64,000 nucleotides of DNA, taken from Alnus glutinosa. Lineage: Eukaryota > Streptophyta > Magnoliopsida > Fagales > Betulaceae. The stretch lies in contig NC_084891.1 in the NCBI RefSeq assembly GCF_958979055.1, positions 29,074,001 to 29,138,000 on the forward strand. Reading direction: 5' to 3'. Both the position numbers and the translations under genes were made by a program. Within the stretch, counting starts at the first letter, position 1. Every line of letters starts with the position of its first letter. The notes below the pieces were generated by a model. The model made no database searches. It was not told the origin of the DNA and saw only the letters and a list, made by a program, of their open reading frames with translations. Shown here in pieces: positions 46,156 through 57,673 of the stretch.

Positions 46156-46629
46156 CACAAGTTCATAAATCGCCGTTTGCTTAATTTAATTAGAAAAAAT
46201 TAAATTAAGCCAAAAAACCATTCCAAAAGGTCCAAAAGTCAATATATATATATAAAAAGTGGTTATCAGCCGCGGTTATAGGTTTTAATAACCGCTAACC
46301 ACTGGTTAGCGAAGCGGTTGCGGTTGTTAAAATTGAATAACCACCTTAGATGATTGCAATTAGCAGTTAGAATTAATAATCACTAATCATAACTGCTTGT
46401 ACAAACATGACGCGTAGCTTTCCTTTCCTTTCACAAAAATTCAAAATTTGTGTTGTCACTAGAGCTGACTTTTAAGGGGTTCGTTAACCAGTCTATATAG
46501 GAGACGTTTTTTAACTGTCTACAAAGGTGGCATTCGTTAACAGGTCCAAGTACACGTATGTTCGTCTTGAAATGTGGAAAAGTTGTTATGGATAAGATAA
46601 CGGAGTCATGTGAAGCTGTGTTTATTTAT
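45425..46629. repeat. Duplicated intergenic block, partner of 51181-52525
   Basis: Collinear with 51181-52525, including a TGCGGTTATAAATAATCG stretch and a palindromic element at 45874-46025 (partner about 51770-51915) with arms AATCAACCATTGGATCTG. The partner carries an extra MITE at 51520. A TA run lies at 46106-46152. No gene seen. Confidence 0.7.
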
Positions 46630-47331
46630 GGAAAAAGTATACATAACCCCCTCAAACTACCATCACATTGTCAATGTATCCTCAAATTACTAATTGTGTC
46701 AATGTTCCCCCCCCCCCCCCCCCCCAAAATTACCAAAAAATGTCAATGTCCCCCTAATGACAAAAATACATTTAATAAAATTATTAAAATAAAATAAAAG
46801 TAAAAAAATTATTAAAAAAGTATAAATTAACAAAAATTTATACAAAAATAATAAAAAAAAATTAAAAACTAGTTTTCTTTTTTTTTTTTTTTTTTAAAAA
46901 AAAAAACTTGTTTTTATAATATTGAGTTTTTTTGGTTTTTTTTTTTAATTTAATAAAAAATGGTTTTTATTTTTTATTTTTTTTTGTTTTTGTTTTTAAA
47001 ATTGTTTTTTTATAATTTTCAGTAATTTTTTCGTTTGTTTTTTTTTTAAAAAAAAAATTTTCTTTTTTTATTTATTTATTTTTTAAATAATTTTTTTAGT
47101 TTTTAATTTTTTGGTCACTTTTTTTTAGTTTTAGTCCCCCCCCCCCGAATTTATAAGGACATTTTTGCCTTATTCAAAAAAAATTTAGGGTCATTTTTGT
47201 CTTTTTGTTGGTCTTAGGGGGGACATTGACATTTTTTGGTAGTTTGAGGGGGAATATGGACACAATTAGTAGTTTGGGAGATACATTGATAATTGAATGG
47301 TAGTTTAAAGAAGATATGTGTACTTTTCTCC
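46630..47331. mobile_element. Palindromic element, most complete member of the TTTTTTGGTAGTTTGA family
   Basis: A 702-bp element. Its ends GGAAAAAGTATACATA and, complemented, GGAGAAAAGTACACATA extend into arms of ~150 bp. It carries a C run at 46708-46726 and A/T-rich filling. The paralogous stretch near 9940 lacks it, which shows it to be an insertion. Confidence 0.72.
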
Positions 47332-47514
47332 TTAATTTTTTTTTTTTTTGTTCAAGTAAACCGCGCTTATCTCATGTATATATAAAAATTTGTAGATAAC
47401 GACTACAGAAACACATCTTAAAGCTAGGGAAAATTCAACATTTCCACTTTTCTTTAAAACACATTAAATGCAGTAAGCTTTGTTCTCAAATCGATTTTCT
47501 ATCAAATTTCATAA

Positions 47515-48812
47515 CACAACAAAATAAAGGACAAGTATGGACGGTTTTTTCTAGACGATTTCTAAAAATGTCTAGAATTAAAATTTTACAGACAGTTTTT
47601 AAACAACCATATGTAAATAAATAAATATGGACGGTTTGAGTAAACTGTCTGTAAAAAAAATGATGACAAAAATCGCATGGATTAAAAATAAAAATAAAAA
47701 TTATTAATTATGGACGGTTTGAAAAAAAACTGTCCGGAAATGTAAATTTTCAGACGGTTTTGATCAAACCGTTTATAAATTTATGGATAGTTTGGGACAA
47801 ATCGTTTGGGAATTTACATTTCCGGATGGTTTGTTTCAAACCGTCTGAAAATTCAGAGGGTAGTCAAATGACACGGATCAACACCCTCAGCTGTAGATTG
47901 AAACACCATCAACGGCTTAAACACGTCTAAAGAAAATGACGCGGAATAAGAAGAAGAAGAGCAAAATGTGAACCCAGCCCCTCTAGCTGAACCCACATCG
48001 CATATTCACCAAGCAAAGAAGGCGTACAACCCCTCTGAACCCCACATCGCAAATGTGAACCCCAGCCCCTCTGAACCCCAGTCGGCCGACGACAGTCCTG
48101 AGGCTTTGCTATTCAGTGACTTTTTTATTTGTTTTGGATCAAAAGGGTCTTTCCTTTTTGGGCTCATTAATTCACACGGGCGACAGAATTTGGCCGGAAC
48201 GGCGGGATTGAGACGACAGGAGAGAGTGTCAAATCTGTCAAACCCACGCGCGGTGTGCGTGGGTTTCAGGCCAGATCTGGCGAGATCGTCTGGGTTTCCG
48301 GCCGGATCCGGCCAAAACCCACACTTAGCCTCTCTCTCTGACTGGATACACAGAGAGAGAGATCCAGTCGAAATACGAATACCACGTATTTCAGCCGATT
48401 CTCTCTTCCTCTCTCTCTTTCTCTGTCGTAGGCCGGTGTGCGTGGGTTACGGACCTCTCTTCCTCTCTCTCTTCCCCCATCGCCGTCCGGGTCTCTCTTC
48501 CTCTCCCCTTCTCCGTCGTCGGCCGGCGTATGAAACGTTCAAATCATATATTTTTTTTTTTGGAAAGGTATCAGACCATATTAATTAGTTTTAATATCAA
48601 AAAAAAATTAATATAAAAATTAATCGAAACAAGAAAAAAAAAAAAATTAAGTCTAGACGGTTTTGCCCAAACCGTCTGGAATTCCGGGCGGGTTTATCCA
48701 AATCGGTCAGAAATTCATTTAGCAACATTATATGCTAGATGGTTTTTCAGCATTTCTGGATAGTTTAAAACCATCCAGAATTTATTATTATTATTTTTTA
48801 TTTTTTGTAGTG
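47515..48812. mobile_element. Non-autonomous CACTA element with 3-bp target duplication
   Basis: A 1298-bp element that starts CACAACAAAA (a mutated CACTACAAAA) and ends TTTTTTGTAGTG, flanked by TAA at 47512-47514 and 48813-48815. The uninterrupted sequence is found near 10113. Both subterminal zones are full of GACGGTTTG-like motifs and complements, as expected for CACTA transposase binding. No transposase frame. The GC-rich centre includes an open frame at 47968-48588. Confidence 0.88.
47968..48588 (+). other. 206-codon open frame inside the CACTA element
   Basis: Starts MNPAPLAEPTSH and is rich in Pro, Ser and Arg, with an SLFLSLF-type repeat arising from a CT-rich stretch. No family recognised. 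It may be a captured 5' untranslated or coding fragment of a host gene; base composition is unlike the flanks. Translation is unsupported. Confidence 0.3.
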
Positions 48813-48815
48813 TAA

Positions 48816-49849
48816 TTTGTGTTTTGAAAGAGTCCTTAAAAAATTATAATTCTAATCTCTACTTAAAAACTATGAAAATGTCACATCATAAAAAAAGATA
48901 AAAAAAAAAAAAAAAAGAAAAAAAAAAGAAAAAAAAAAGGGATGAGTGATGGCTCACAGCCACCCTGCCCCTCTTTTAGGGTGGTGGATTGCGGCCGTGA
49001 GCCACCTCCAACAACAAGAGGTGCCATGAGCTGAAAGACAGGTCACCTTGTAAAATTATGAAAACTTAAAGATTAATTTTGATTTTTCTAATAAATATAA
49101 ATATATATTTATACTTACAATATTTAAATGACAACTACTAACCGAATATGCATATTGAAGCACAGTGCATAGATGACATTTCTCTTAGTAAGCAAATCCC
49201 ATAAAACATTTGCGGAACATTAAGGAGATATCAATAATTTACGAAATAGAGAGTATTTTCTTCCATTACAGACATGTTTTTGTTTACTTTGATAATTAGC
49301 ACATGACTAGCATTTGCATGTTTAAGTTGTAAGAGATGTATTTTGTATTATTCTTTTATAGTTTTTTTTTTTTGGTAAATTCACTATCAAATATGTAGAA
49401 CCCACTTGTAGTCTTATAAATTTAATCGTTGATTTGCACATCAATTTACATATATGAACAAAAGATATGCAACAAACATTTTTCAATCGCTAGCTTGAAA
49501 CATTTGCATAACATCAATGAAATGTAAATAGTTTATGAAGAGAGATGATTTATAAGTATTTGCTTACGTTCTGGTACAAATGGTTTAATTAGTATTTGCT
49601 ACTTGCGATGACTTAGAAATTTTTTAAGGCATGTTTGGGTGCCAATTGTTTTTCAAATACTTTTTAAATACAGTTTTTAAGAATTAAATTTTAGACAGGT
49701 TTTATCCAATTTTTTTTTTTAATTTTTTTTTAGGTTTTCTAAACAATTCAAAAATAATTTCAAAAAATAAAATTTTTCAATATTCGCAATTTTAAATATT
49801 TTTTAAAACAATCCACCTAAGTAATGGATATATTTTATTATGAATTACA
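48816..49849. repeat. Partner of 10113-11080 upstream of BAHD2
   Basis: Includes the GATGGCTCACAGCCACC stretch also seen at 10276, and sequence leading to a BAHD promoter. No SINE is present where copy 1 has one at 10578. Confidence 0.65.
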
Positions 49850-50005
49850 AAATCGTTGACCTTGACGATTGGCAAATGCATGACAGTATTGCATGCTTTA
49901 AATTATGCTTACTCCGCGCTTACCAAACTATTAGATTATGAATTCTCAACTCTTGTCTGTGAACCTCGACCTCGAGGCTAGATACATATCCCTTGCATAA
50001 TCATC
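49850..50005 (+). promoter_or_regulatory. Orphan BAHD promoter
   Basis: GTTGACCTTGACGATTGGCAA, TTCTCAACTCTTGTCTGTGAA and CCTCGAGGCTA match the BAHD promoters, but the TATA region is altered and no coding sequence follows. The homology breaks near 50005, where a fragment of a palindromic element begins. Confidence 0.65.
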
Positions 50006-50199
50006 GTTTGGGGGTCAAATTGAAATAAATAAATAAAAAGGGGTTAAAAAAACTAAAAAAAAATAAAAAATGGACATTGACATTTTTTGGTAGTTTGATG
50101 GAGAATATTGACACAATTGGTAGTTTGGGAGATACATTGACAATTGAGTGATATTATTTAATATTTTTAATTATTCTTTTCAAAAGATCTTGACCCTTG

Positions 50200-52089
50200 A
50201 ACCTCGAACTAAACTTCTAACTCCGCTGCTGCTTTAAAACTCTCCATCACGTGTGAGCTCGAACTCTATTTTAATAGGTATAACCCAACATGTTAAATAT
50301 TTAATTGAAATGAAGTGAATTGTTAGAGTACGTTCGAATTCATGAACTTTGACTTTGATACTATGTTAAATCATCACTTTTCTTAAAATTTTAAACTAAT
50401 AGCTCATTTAATAAATACTTTAATATAGTCGACCTAACAAAAAAATTTATATAATATTCAATCACAAAATTGTATGGGAACCACGACATTCTAGTGGGAA
50501 AAGGATTCACTCCATTTACTTATAAAGGAATGGCATAGTTGTCTTTTAACATTTTCATAAAATATAAAAAGATAAGTGTAACCCTCTCCCCTCCCCCTCC
50601 CCTTATTATCACTTCTCCCAAAAAACATCAACTTCAAAACATTCTTAACATTTTTTACTTTTTATATGACATCAACAATTTTTTATTATTATTTAAATAA
50701 AAAAACTCACTACAATACAATTTTTTTTTTTTTTTTTTTTCACTTTTTCATACAAATTATTTCTACTTTATATCACATCAATCATTTTTTATTTTCACCA
50801 AACAAAAAAATTTTTCCTTTAACGGGCGGGGAGGGGAGGGAGATTAGTAATCGCGGCCTAAATTGTGAGAAACATGGTGAGGATCCAAATTCATTCTTAA
50901 TGGGGGACCACGCCAATCGAAAGGGAAAAATTCAAACATCTGTTAGTGCTGACTTTTAGTGGCCAATCATAAAGGCATTAGTTAACAGGTCTATTAAGGC
51001 GGCGTTCGTTAACGATTAGCACATGCATTGCTTTCGTTGACTTTGACGATTAGCACATGCCTATTGACAAGTGTTTCATTTTTTATTTTTTTTATTTGTT
51101 AAAATTTAATAACCATCTTAAAAAGTTAAGATTAGCGATAAGAATCAATAATCAATAACCATATCGCTTGTACAAGCCTAACTGCATAACTACTTTTTAA
51201 TGCGGTTATAAATAATCGTTAATCGCTTAAGGTGGAGCGATTAGCGGTTTTAGGGGTAGGGGTAAGCGGCTAATAACAACCGCTAGCCGCCTACCCTTAT
51301 ATATAAATCATATAAATATAAATATTTATACTATATATATTTAATATATATAGTTCATCAAAATAAGACTTAAAATAATAAATAAAAAGAAAAAGAGAAT
51401 ACATTCTCAACCAGAAAAGGAATTAAAAAAAATAAAAAATAAAATCTGCATCGATTAGGAGGTTGTACAACACGAAATGGGTGTACCTTTGTATCACCGC
51501 TTTGTGTTATATTTTGTTTGAGTAATGCTACACATCATCCCCTTGTCCTCATTTTGTCCTCCCAAATTTGATGTGGCTCTTAAAATCACCATTAAATTTA
51601 TGATAAATCATTATTGAATTTTGATCCAATGGTGATTTTAAGAGCCACATCAATTTTGGGAGGATAAAAGGTGGACAAGAGGATGATGTGTAGCATTACT
51701 CATTTTGTTTTATTCTTGCCAAGTTGTTATAAGCTGCATGCTTTGGTTGGTTGAGATATGTTACATGCACATCACTTGTATATTTTTTGTATATCACCTT
51801 TTTAAATCAACCATTGGATCTGTAGGACCCACGTGTGAATTTTTGTGAGTCCTACAAATCCAATGGTTGATTTAAAAGAGTGATGTACAAGTGATGTACA
51901 AAAATCATTTCTCTGGTTGGTTATAGAACAAACGTCTGCTTGTAATCAAAAGATAGTCTCTGTATTGATCATTTGTTTCATTTATTTTATATATATATAT
52001 TTTTTCACAAGTTCATAAATCGTCGTTGCTTAATTTAATTAGAAAAAAATTAAATTAAGCCAAAAAACCATTTCAAAAGGTCCAAAAGT

Positions 52090-52152
<63 letters not shown>

Positions 52153-52525
52153 AGTTATCAGCCGCGGTTATAGGTTTTAATAACCGCTAACCACTGGTTA
52201 GCGAAGCAGTTGCGGTTGTTAAAATTGAATAACCACCTTAGATGATTGCAATTAGCAGTTAGAATTAATAATCACTAATCGTAACTGCTTGTACAAACAT
52301 GACGCGTAGCTTTCCTTTCCTTTCACAAAAATTCAAAATTTGTGTTGTCACTAGAGCTGACTTTTAAGGGGTTCGTTAAGCGGTCTATATACGAGACGTT
52401 TTTTAATTGTCTACAAAGGTGGCATTCGTTAACAGGTCCAAGTACGCGTATGTTCGTCTTGAAATGTGGAAAAGTTGTTATGGATAAGATAACGGAGTCA
52501 TGTGAAGCTGTGTTTATTTATGAAA
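50200..52525. repeat. Duplicated intergenic block
   Basis: 50270-51180 matches 9120-9720; 51181-52525 matches 45425-46629. Further relic promoter sequence TTGACTTTGACGATTAGCA lies near 51038. A (TA)n run is at 52092-52148. No gene seen. Confidence 0.65.
51520..51701. mobile_element. MITE with 9-bp target duplication and empty site
   Basis: A 182-bp element with near-perfect inverted ends GAGTAATGCTACACATC and complement, flanked by ATTTTGTTT at 51511-51519 and 51702-51710. The duplicate block near 45811 has the single unfilled site. Confidence 0.9.
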
Positions 52526-52820
52526 AAAGTACACATAACCCCCTCAAACTACCACCACATTGTCAATGTATCCCCAAACTACTAATTGTGTCAATGTCCC
52601 CCCCCCCAAAACTACATTTAATAAAATTATTAAAATAAAATAAAAGTAAAAAAATTATTAAAAAAGTATAAATTAACAAAAATTTATACAAAAATAATAA
52701 AAAAAATTAAAAACTGGTTTTCTTTTTTTAAAAAAAAATAAAAAAATCTTGTTTTTATAATATTGAGTTTTTTTGGTTTTTTTTTTTTTAATTTAATAAA
52801 AAATGGTTTTTTTTTTTTTT

Positions 52821-52828
<8 letters not shown>

Positions 52829-52894
<66 letters not shown>
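52829..52894. repeat. (TA)n at a duplication junction
   Basis: A TA run of about 65 bp separates a fragment of the palindromic family (left) from upstream block D (right). The equivalent point in copy C is also a TA run, so the breakpoint lies within the microsatellite. Confidence 0.8.
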
Positions 52895-52896
<2 letters not shown>

Positions 52897-54740
52897 GATT
52901 ACCTTTTGGGCCATCTTATAATTAAAAAATTGCATGGGTTGTTGGAGTCTTCGGGCATAATCCATGTGAAATTTAGCTTTGGTGGAAAACAAACTTTAAA
53001 ATCAAATTTGGACTTGAAAGGAAATAAGTGGTTGATGTGATATAAAGTGGCCTGGAAAGAATTTATGTGACAAAGGGAAAAAGTTTTGTTTTATAGTAAA
53101 TTTTTATTTTATTTTAATAATAATAAAAAATGATTAATGTGATATGAAAAATAAAAAAAGTTATAATGTTTTGAAGTTAATTATTTTTTTTGAGAAGTGA
53201 AAATAAAGATAGGGATTATTGTGTTGGTTATCAAACATACCCGTTGTTTAGTTCTTGGTGCGTGGTGATGATGGCATGTATGCGCATGCATCTACCATAT
53301 CCACTCCATAGAACCACATGGGCCTGATGTAAACGGACCCAAGAATTTAAAGATTTGCAAATGGCTGACGAGAGTCGAGAGGCCAACCACCTCAACATGG
53401 TTTATTCAAATAATGCAATGTCCTTCATATGTATAGACGGCCAAAAATAAGTCAGCCCAATATAAAAGAGAGTTGGTCATATAAATTTTTTTGTAAGCAT
53501 TACTTAATTATTTACTTTTCACTAAAATGTCTAAGTTGGATAGTTTTCTTTTAAAATGAGTTGAAGAAAAAAAAAAAATTAACGTAGTCGTAGGCAAAGT
53601 CCAAAAAAGGCTACATCCTGTTTTTTTATTTATTATTATTTCATTTAATAATGTTTACAATACAAAATATTCTTATTTACAGGAGATTTGAGATAGGTGA
53701 AAATAAAGATAAATATGCATAACAAATCAAAATGATTTAATTACCATTAAATCTAATTACAATCAATCCTATAAAGTAATTATCCTTTTACCTAGCATAT
53801 GTGGAACTAGATAATATATTCTAACACTATTCACCAGATATTTAAAGTCGTTTTTAACAAACTAACAAGTGAGATTTCTCACGCCATTCATGTTGCTGCA
53901 TGAACATTGACTTCCTTTTCTTTTTTTCTTTTTTTTTTTTTTTGGCCTTTTTGTTTTAGGTAAGTATGAACATAGACTTTGAGATATATGATAGACTTTG
54001 AGATACATGTAATTAATTCACATTTGTTTCGATTCTAAAAGAGTGTCAATAACAAGAGAAGTTTTAAATAATTTTCTGTCTATCTTTATATATATATATA
54101 TATATCTACTCTGAAAGTCAAAAGTCATAGTAAACGCAACAAAGTTGCTGAGTAGTTGCAAACCTTGCTGACATTTCAAAGGCAGAACGGTACGTTGTTT
54201 GGCGTTTCTGTCTGCAGATCATCCATGCATGTCGATTTCACATTCCAACGACTACCGTGTTCATGAAGATTTTGGGTGTTTACGGGTCAAACAAGAGAAG
54301 CATACAAAATTTGAAGGGAAAAGTACTAATATCGTTAGCGTGGTCTCCAAATCATCATGATCGATGGGAATGGTGGAGACCGGATCATGCCATTCATCCA
54401 TACATTCAGCATGAAAGCAATGTTGGCATTCGGAAATAAGCTTTGGCGTCTTTTTCAGCCGGTACTCAGACAGGCACTATCATCAGGCTCTCACCGATAA
54501 CGGTTTTCGATCAACAGGACTCTATAGTACGGGCCATTTAGAGTACAATGATTTTTATATTATGTGTAAGAGTAAGCTACATAATATACTTTTAATTTAT
54601 TTTATTGAGTTGATGTGATTTTTATTTTATTCGGCTGAAGTAATACTGTTTTCAAACCTTTGAATTTCTTTGAGCATGATTCAAAAGTTGATGTGTACTG
54701 TCACATCAGCCTCGCGAGATGAGATTCGGTATAATATATA
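52895..54740 (+). repeat. Upstream block, copy D
   Basis: Collinear with copies A and C from CTGATTACCTTTTGGGCCAT onward. It lacks the 3744 MITE (empty site near 54552) and continues at 54741 into the palindromic element as copy C does. The 60-codon frame recurs at 54257-54439. No BAHD gene follows. Confidence 0.8.
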
Positions 54741-55370
54741 GCATTAATTACAATGTGTGTTCTGTGTTCATTTTAAAAGATGACAATTGAAAACAATAAA
54801 TTTAGGGTTAAATATTATTTAGCTCTATCAACTAACAATCATTTTTTTTATGAAGTACTACGAATTGACAAGTGTTATAATTTAGCATTTCAAACTGTCA
54901 ATATGTTATTATTTAACCACATCCGTCAATTTTGACCGTTATGTTTGATGGAAAATCAAAATTGACCAAAAGTTTTGAAAGTGCTCCCATTTTTACTATT
55001 GAAAAAATCAAAATTACCCTTTATATTTATTAATTAGTAAAAAAAAATGAAAGAATACGAAGGGATTACTTTTTTTTTTAAAAAAAAAAAAAAAAGAAGA
55101 AGTGTTTTTCTACTAATTAATAAATAAAAGAGGCAATTCTTGTTTTCCAATTGTCAAAATATTGACATTTTCGGAACACATTAGTCGACTTTGATTTTTT
55201 ATCCAACATAACGGTCAAAATTGACGAATGTGACTAAATAATAACATATTGATAGTTTAAAAGTCAAATCATGACACTTGTTAGTTCATTATAATTCATA
55301 AAAAATGACTGTTAATTGAAGGGCCTAAATAATATTTAACCCATAAATTTAAGAATATTTTGATCTAACA
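54741..55370. repeat. Palindromic element, partner of 43704-44330
   Basis: The more complete copy: its right arm includes GACTGTTAATTGA, which is missing from the other copy. Confidence 0.55.
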
Positions 55371-55544
55371 CATTCGTCAATTTTGACCGTTATGTTGATG
55401 AAGGGGACATAAACAAATGTGTAATAATTCTTATGATGCACAACCCGTTTTCCATGAGTTTATTTAAGAATCTAATTATGATGCATGTACAACCCAAATA
55501 ATTTTTAATATTTTCTACCTATAAATGTATACATTTGATATATA

Positions 55545-56107
55545 AAATTAGGGCCGGCAATTTTGACACGACACGACAACCCGACACGAACACGACACGA
55601 AATTAGCGGGTCTAGGTCTACATTAAACGGGTTTGGGTCTTAAATGGGTCTACCCGTTTATCTTAGTCTGGAGGGTCGGGTCGTGGGTCACCCGCCATAA
55701 ACGATTAAACTTTTTTTTTTTTTTCCCAAAAAAAAAAAGGGGAATGGGAAATTCCGAAATTGGGATTCGGCCTTCGCCCTTTGAAAATGATCTATTTTGG
55801 AAGAAATCAAAACACAAAAGTGACAAAACCGGAAATTCGGAAAAGTGAAAACCTACTTCTTTCTTTTGTGGTTTTCCCTTCAACCTCGCCGCGCCGCCCG
55901 TTCTCTTATTCTTCAATTTTCTTTTTCTTCAGCTCCCGAGCTCCGCTCCGCCGCCCCTTCTTCTTCCTCCCGCAAGGCCCAATCGGAAACTGGACCCGCT
56001 CGACGCTCTCTCTCTCTCAGTCTCTGCTCTCCGCTCGGTGCTCACTGCCCACTGCCGACATCTCTGCTCTCCGCCTCTCCCCGTCTCTCTGCCGCTCTCT
56101 CTCCTCT
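55545..56107. mobile_element. GC-rich insert with hAT-like left end, truncated
   Basis: Starts near TAGGGCCGGCAATTTTGAC, followed by repeated GACACGA/CCCGACACG motifs common at hAT-like termini. It continues into CT-rich sequence resembling a gene 5' untranslated region (55900-56107). It stops abruptly where upstream block E starts, so the right end is missing. Confidence 0.45.
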
Positions 56108-56844
56108 CTGTTATAATGTTTTGAAGTTTTTTTTTTTTTTTTTTTGGAAGAAGTGAAAATAAAGAAATCGATTATTGTGTTGGTTATCAAACATACCCGT
56201 TGTTTAGTTCTTGGTGCGTGGTGATGATGGCATGTATGCGCATGCATCTACCATATCCACTCCATAGAACCACATGGGCCTGATGTAAACAGACCCAAGA
56301 ATTTAAAGATTTGCAAATGGCTGACGAGAGTCGAGAGCCCAACCACCTCAACATGGTTTATTCAATTAATGTGATGTCCTTCATATGTATAGACGGCCAA
56401 AAATAAGTCAGCCCAATATAAAAGAGAGTCGGTCATATAAATTTTTATGTAAGCATTACTTAATTATTTACTTTTCATTACAATGTCTAATTAAGTTGGA
56501 AAGTTTTCTTTTAAAATGAGTTTAAGAAAAAAAAATTAACCTAGTCGTAGGCAAAGTGCAAAAAGGCTACATCCTGTTTTATTTATTTATTATTATTTCA
56601 TTTAATAATGTTTACAATACAAAATATTTTTATTTACAGAAAATTTGAGATAGGTGAAAATAAAGATAAATATGCATAACAAATCAAAATGATTTAATTA
56701 CCATTAAATCTAATTACAATCAATCCTAGAAAGTAATTATCCTTTTACCTAGCATATATGGAACTATATAAAATATTCTAACACTATTCACCAGATATTT
56801 AAAGTCGTTTTTAACAAATTAACAACTCGTTTTTAAAGTCGTTT

Positions 56845-56880
<36 letters not shown>

Positions 56881-57274
56881 GGCCTTTTTGTTTTAGGTAA
56901 GTATGAACATAGACTTTGAGATACATGATAGACTTTGAGATACATGTAATTAATTCACATTTGTTTCGATTCTAAAAGAGTGTCAATAACAAGAGAAGTT
57001 TTAAATAATTTTCTGTCTATCTTTATATATATATATATATATATATCTACTCTGAAAGTCAAAAGTCATAGTAAACGCAACAATCAAATCTCTTTTTATA
57101 TTATGTGTAAGAGTAAGCTACATAATAAACTTTTAATTTATTTTATTGAGTTGATGTGATTTTTATCTTATTCAGCCGAAGTAATACTGTTTACAAACCT
57201 TTGAATTTCTTTGAGCATGATTCAAAAGTTGATGTGTACTGTCACATCAGCCTCGCGAAATGAGACCCGGTATA
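56108..57274 (+). repeat. Upstream block, copy E (internally deleted)
   Basis: Matches copy A from about 2286 to 3325, then jumps to 3878 and on to the BAHD promoter. The join AACAA at 57079-57083 is shared by both original edges (3321-3325 and 3873-3877). The last few bases of the 3744 MITE remain, so E derives from a block that already carried the MITE. Confidence 0.85.
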
Positions 57275-57439
57275 ACTACTCGAACATAACTTTTTTTTTT
57301 AATTTTATCTCATATTTTTTAAACTACTCGAACATAATTTTAAAAAATAAATTCTCGTAATATTCACAATTTTAAATATTTTTAAAAACATCCCACACCA
57401 AACGAGCCATTAAATAATGAATTTTGAATTCCAAAATCG

Positions 57440-57552
57440 TTGACCTTGACGATTAGCAAATGGATGACTAGTGTTAATTGAATGCTTACGTTCCCAAAAT
57501 ATATGAATTCTGAACTCTTGCCTGTGAACCTCGACCTCGAGGCTATATATAT
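57440..57552 (+). promoter_or_regulatory. BAHD4 core promoter
   Basis: TTGACC at 57440-57445, a second TTGAC, and TATATATAT at 57544-57552. It matches the BAHD1 and BAHD2 promoters almost base for base. Confidence 0.6.
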
Positions 57553-57673
57553 TACACGTACGATCATTGCTCAGCACAACTCCACTCAGCACCTATTTAC
57601 TACATACTTGCGCTGCTTGTGAAAATCATCCTTAATTTTGTTGGCTTTCGATCCATATCTGCTTGAAGGAAAG

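Noticed and set aside
46708..46726. C run and the G run at about 30137-30155 as G-quadruplex regulators
   Set aside because: Both are homopolymer stretches inside transposable elements. Lengths of such runs are unreliable in assemblies, and no adjacent gene is regulated by them as far as can be seen.
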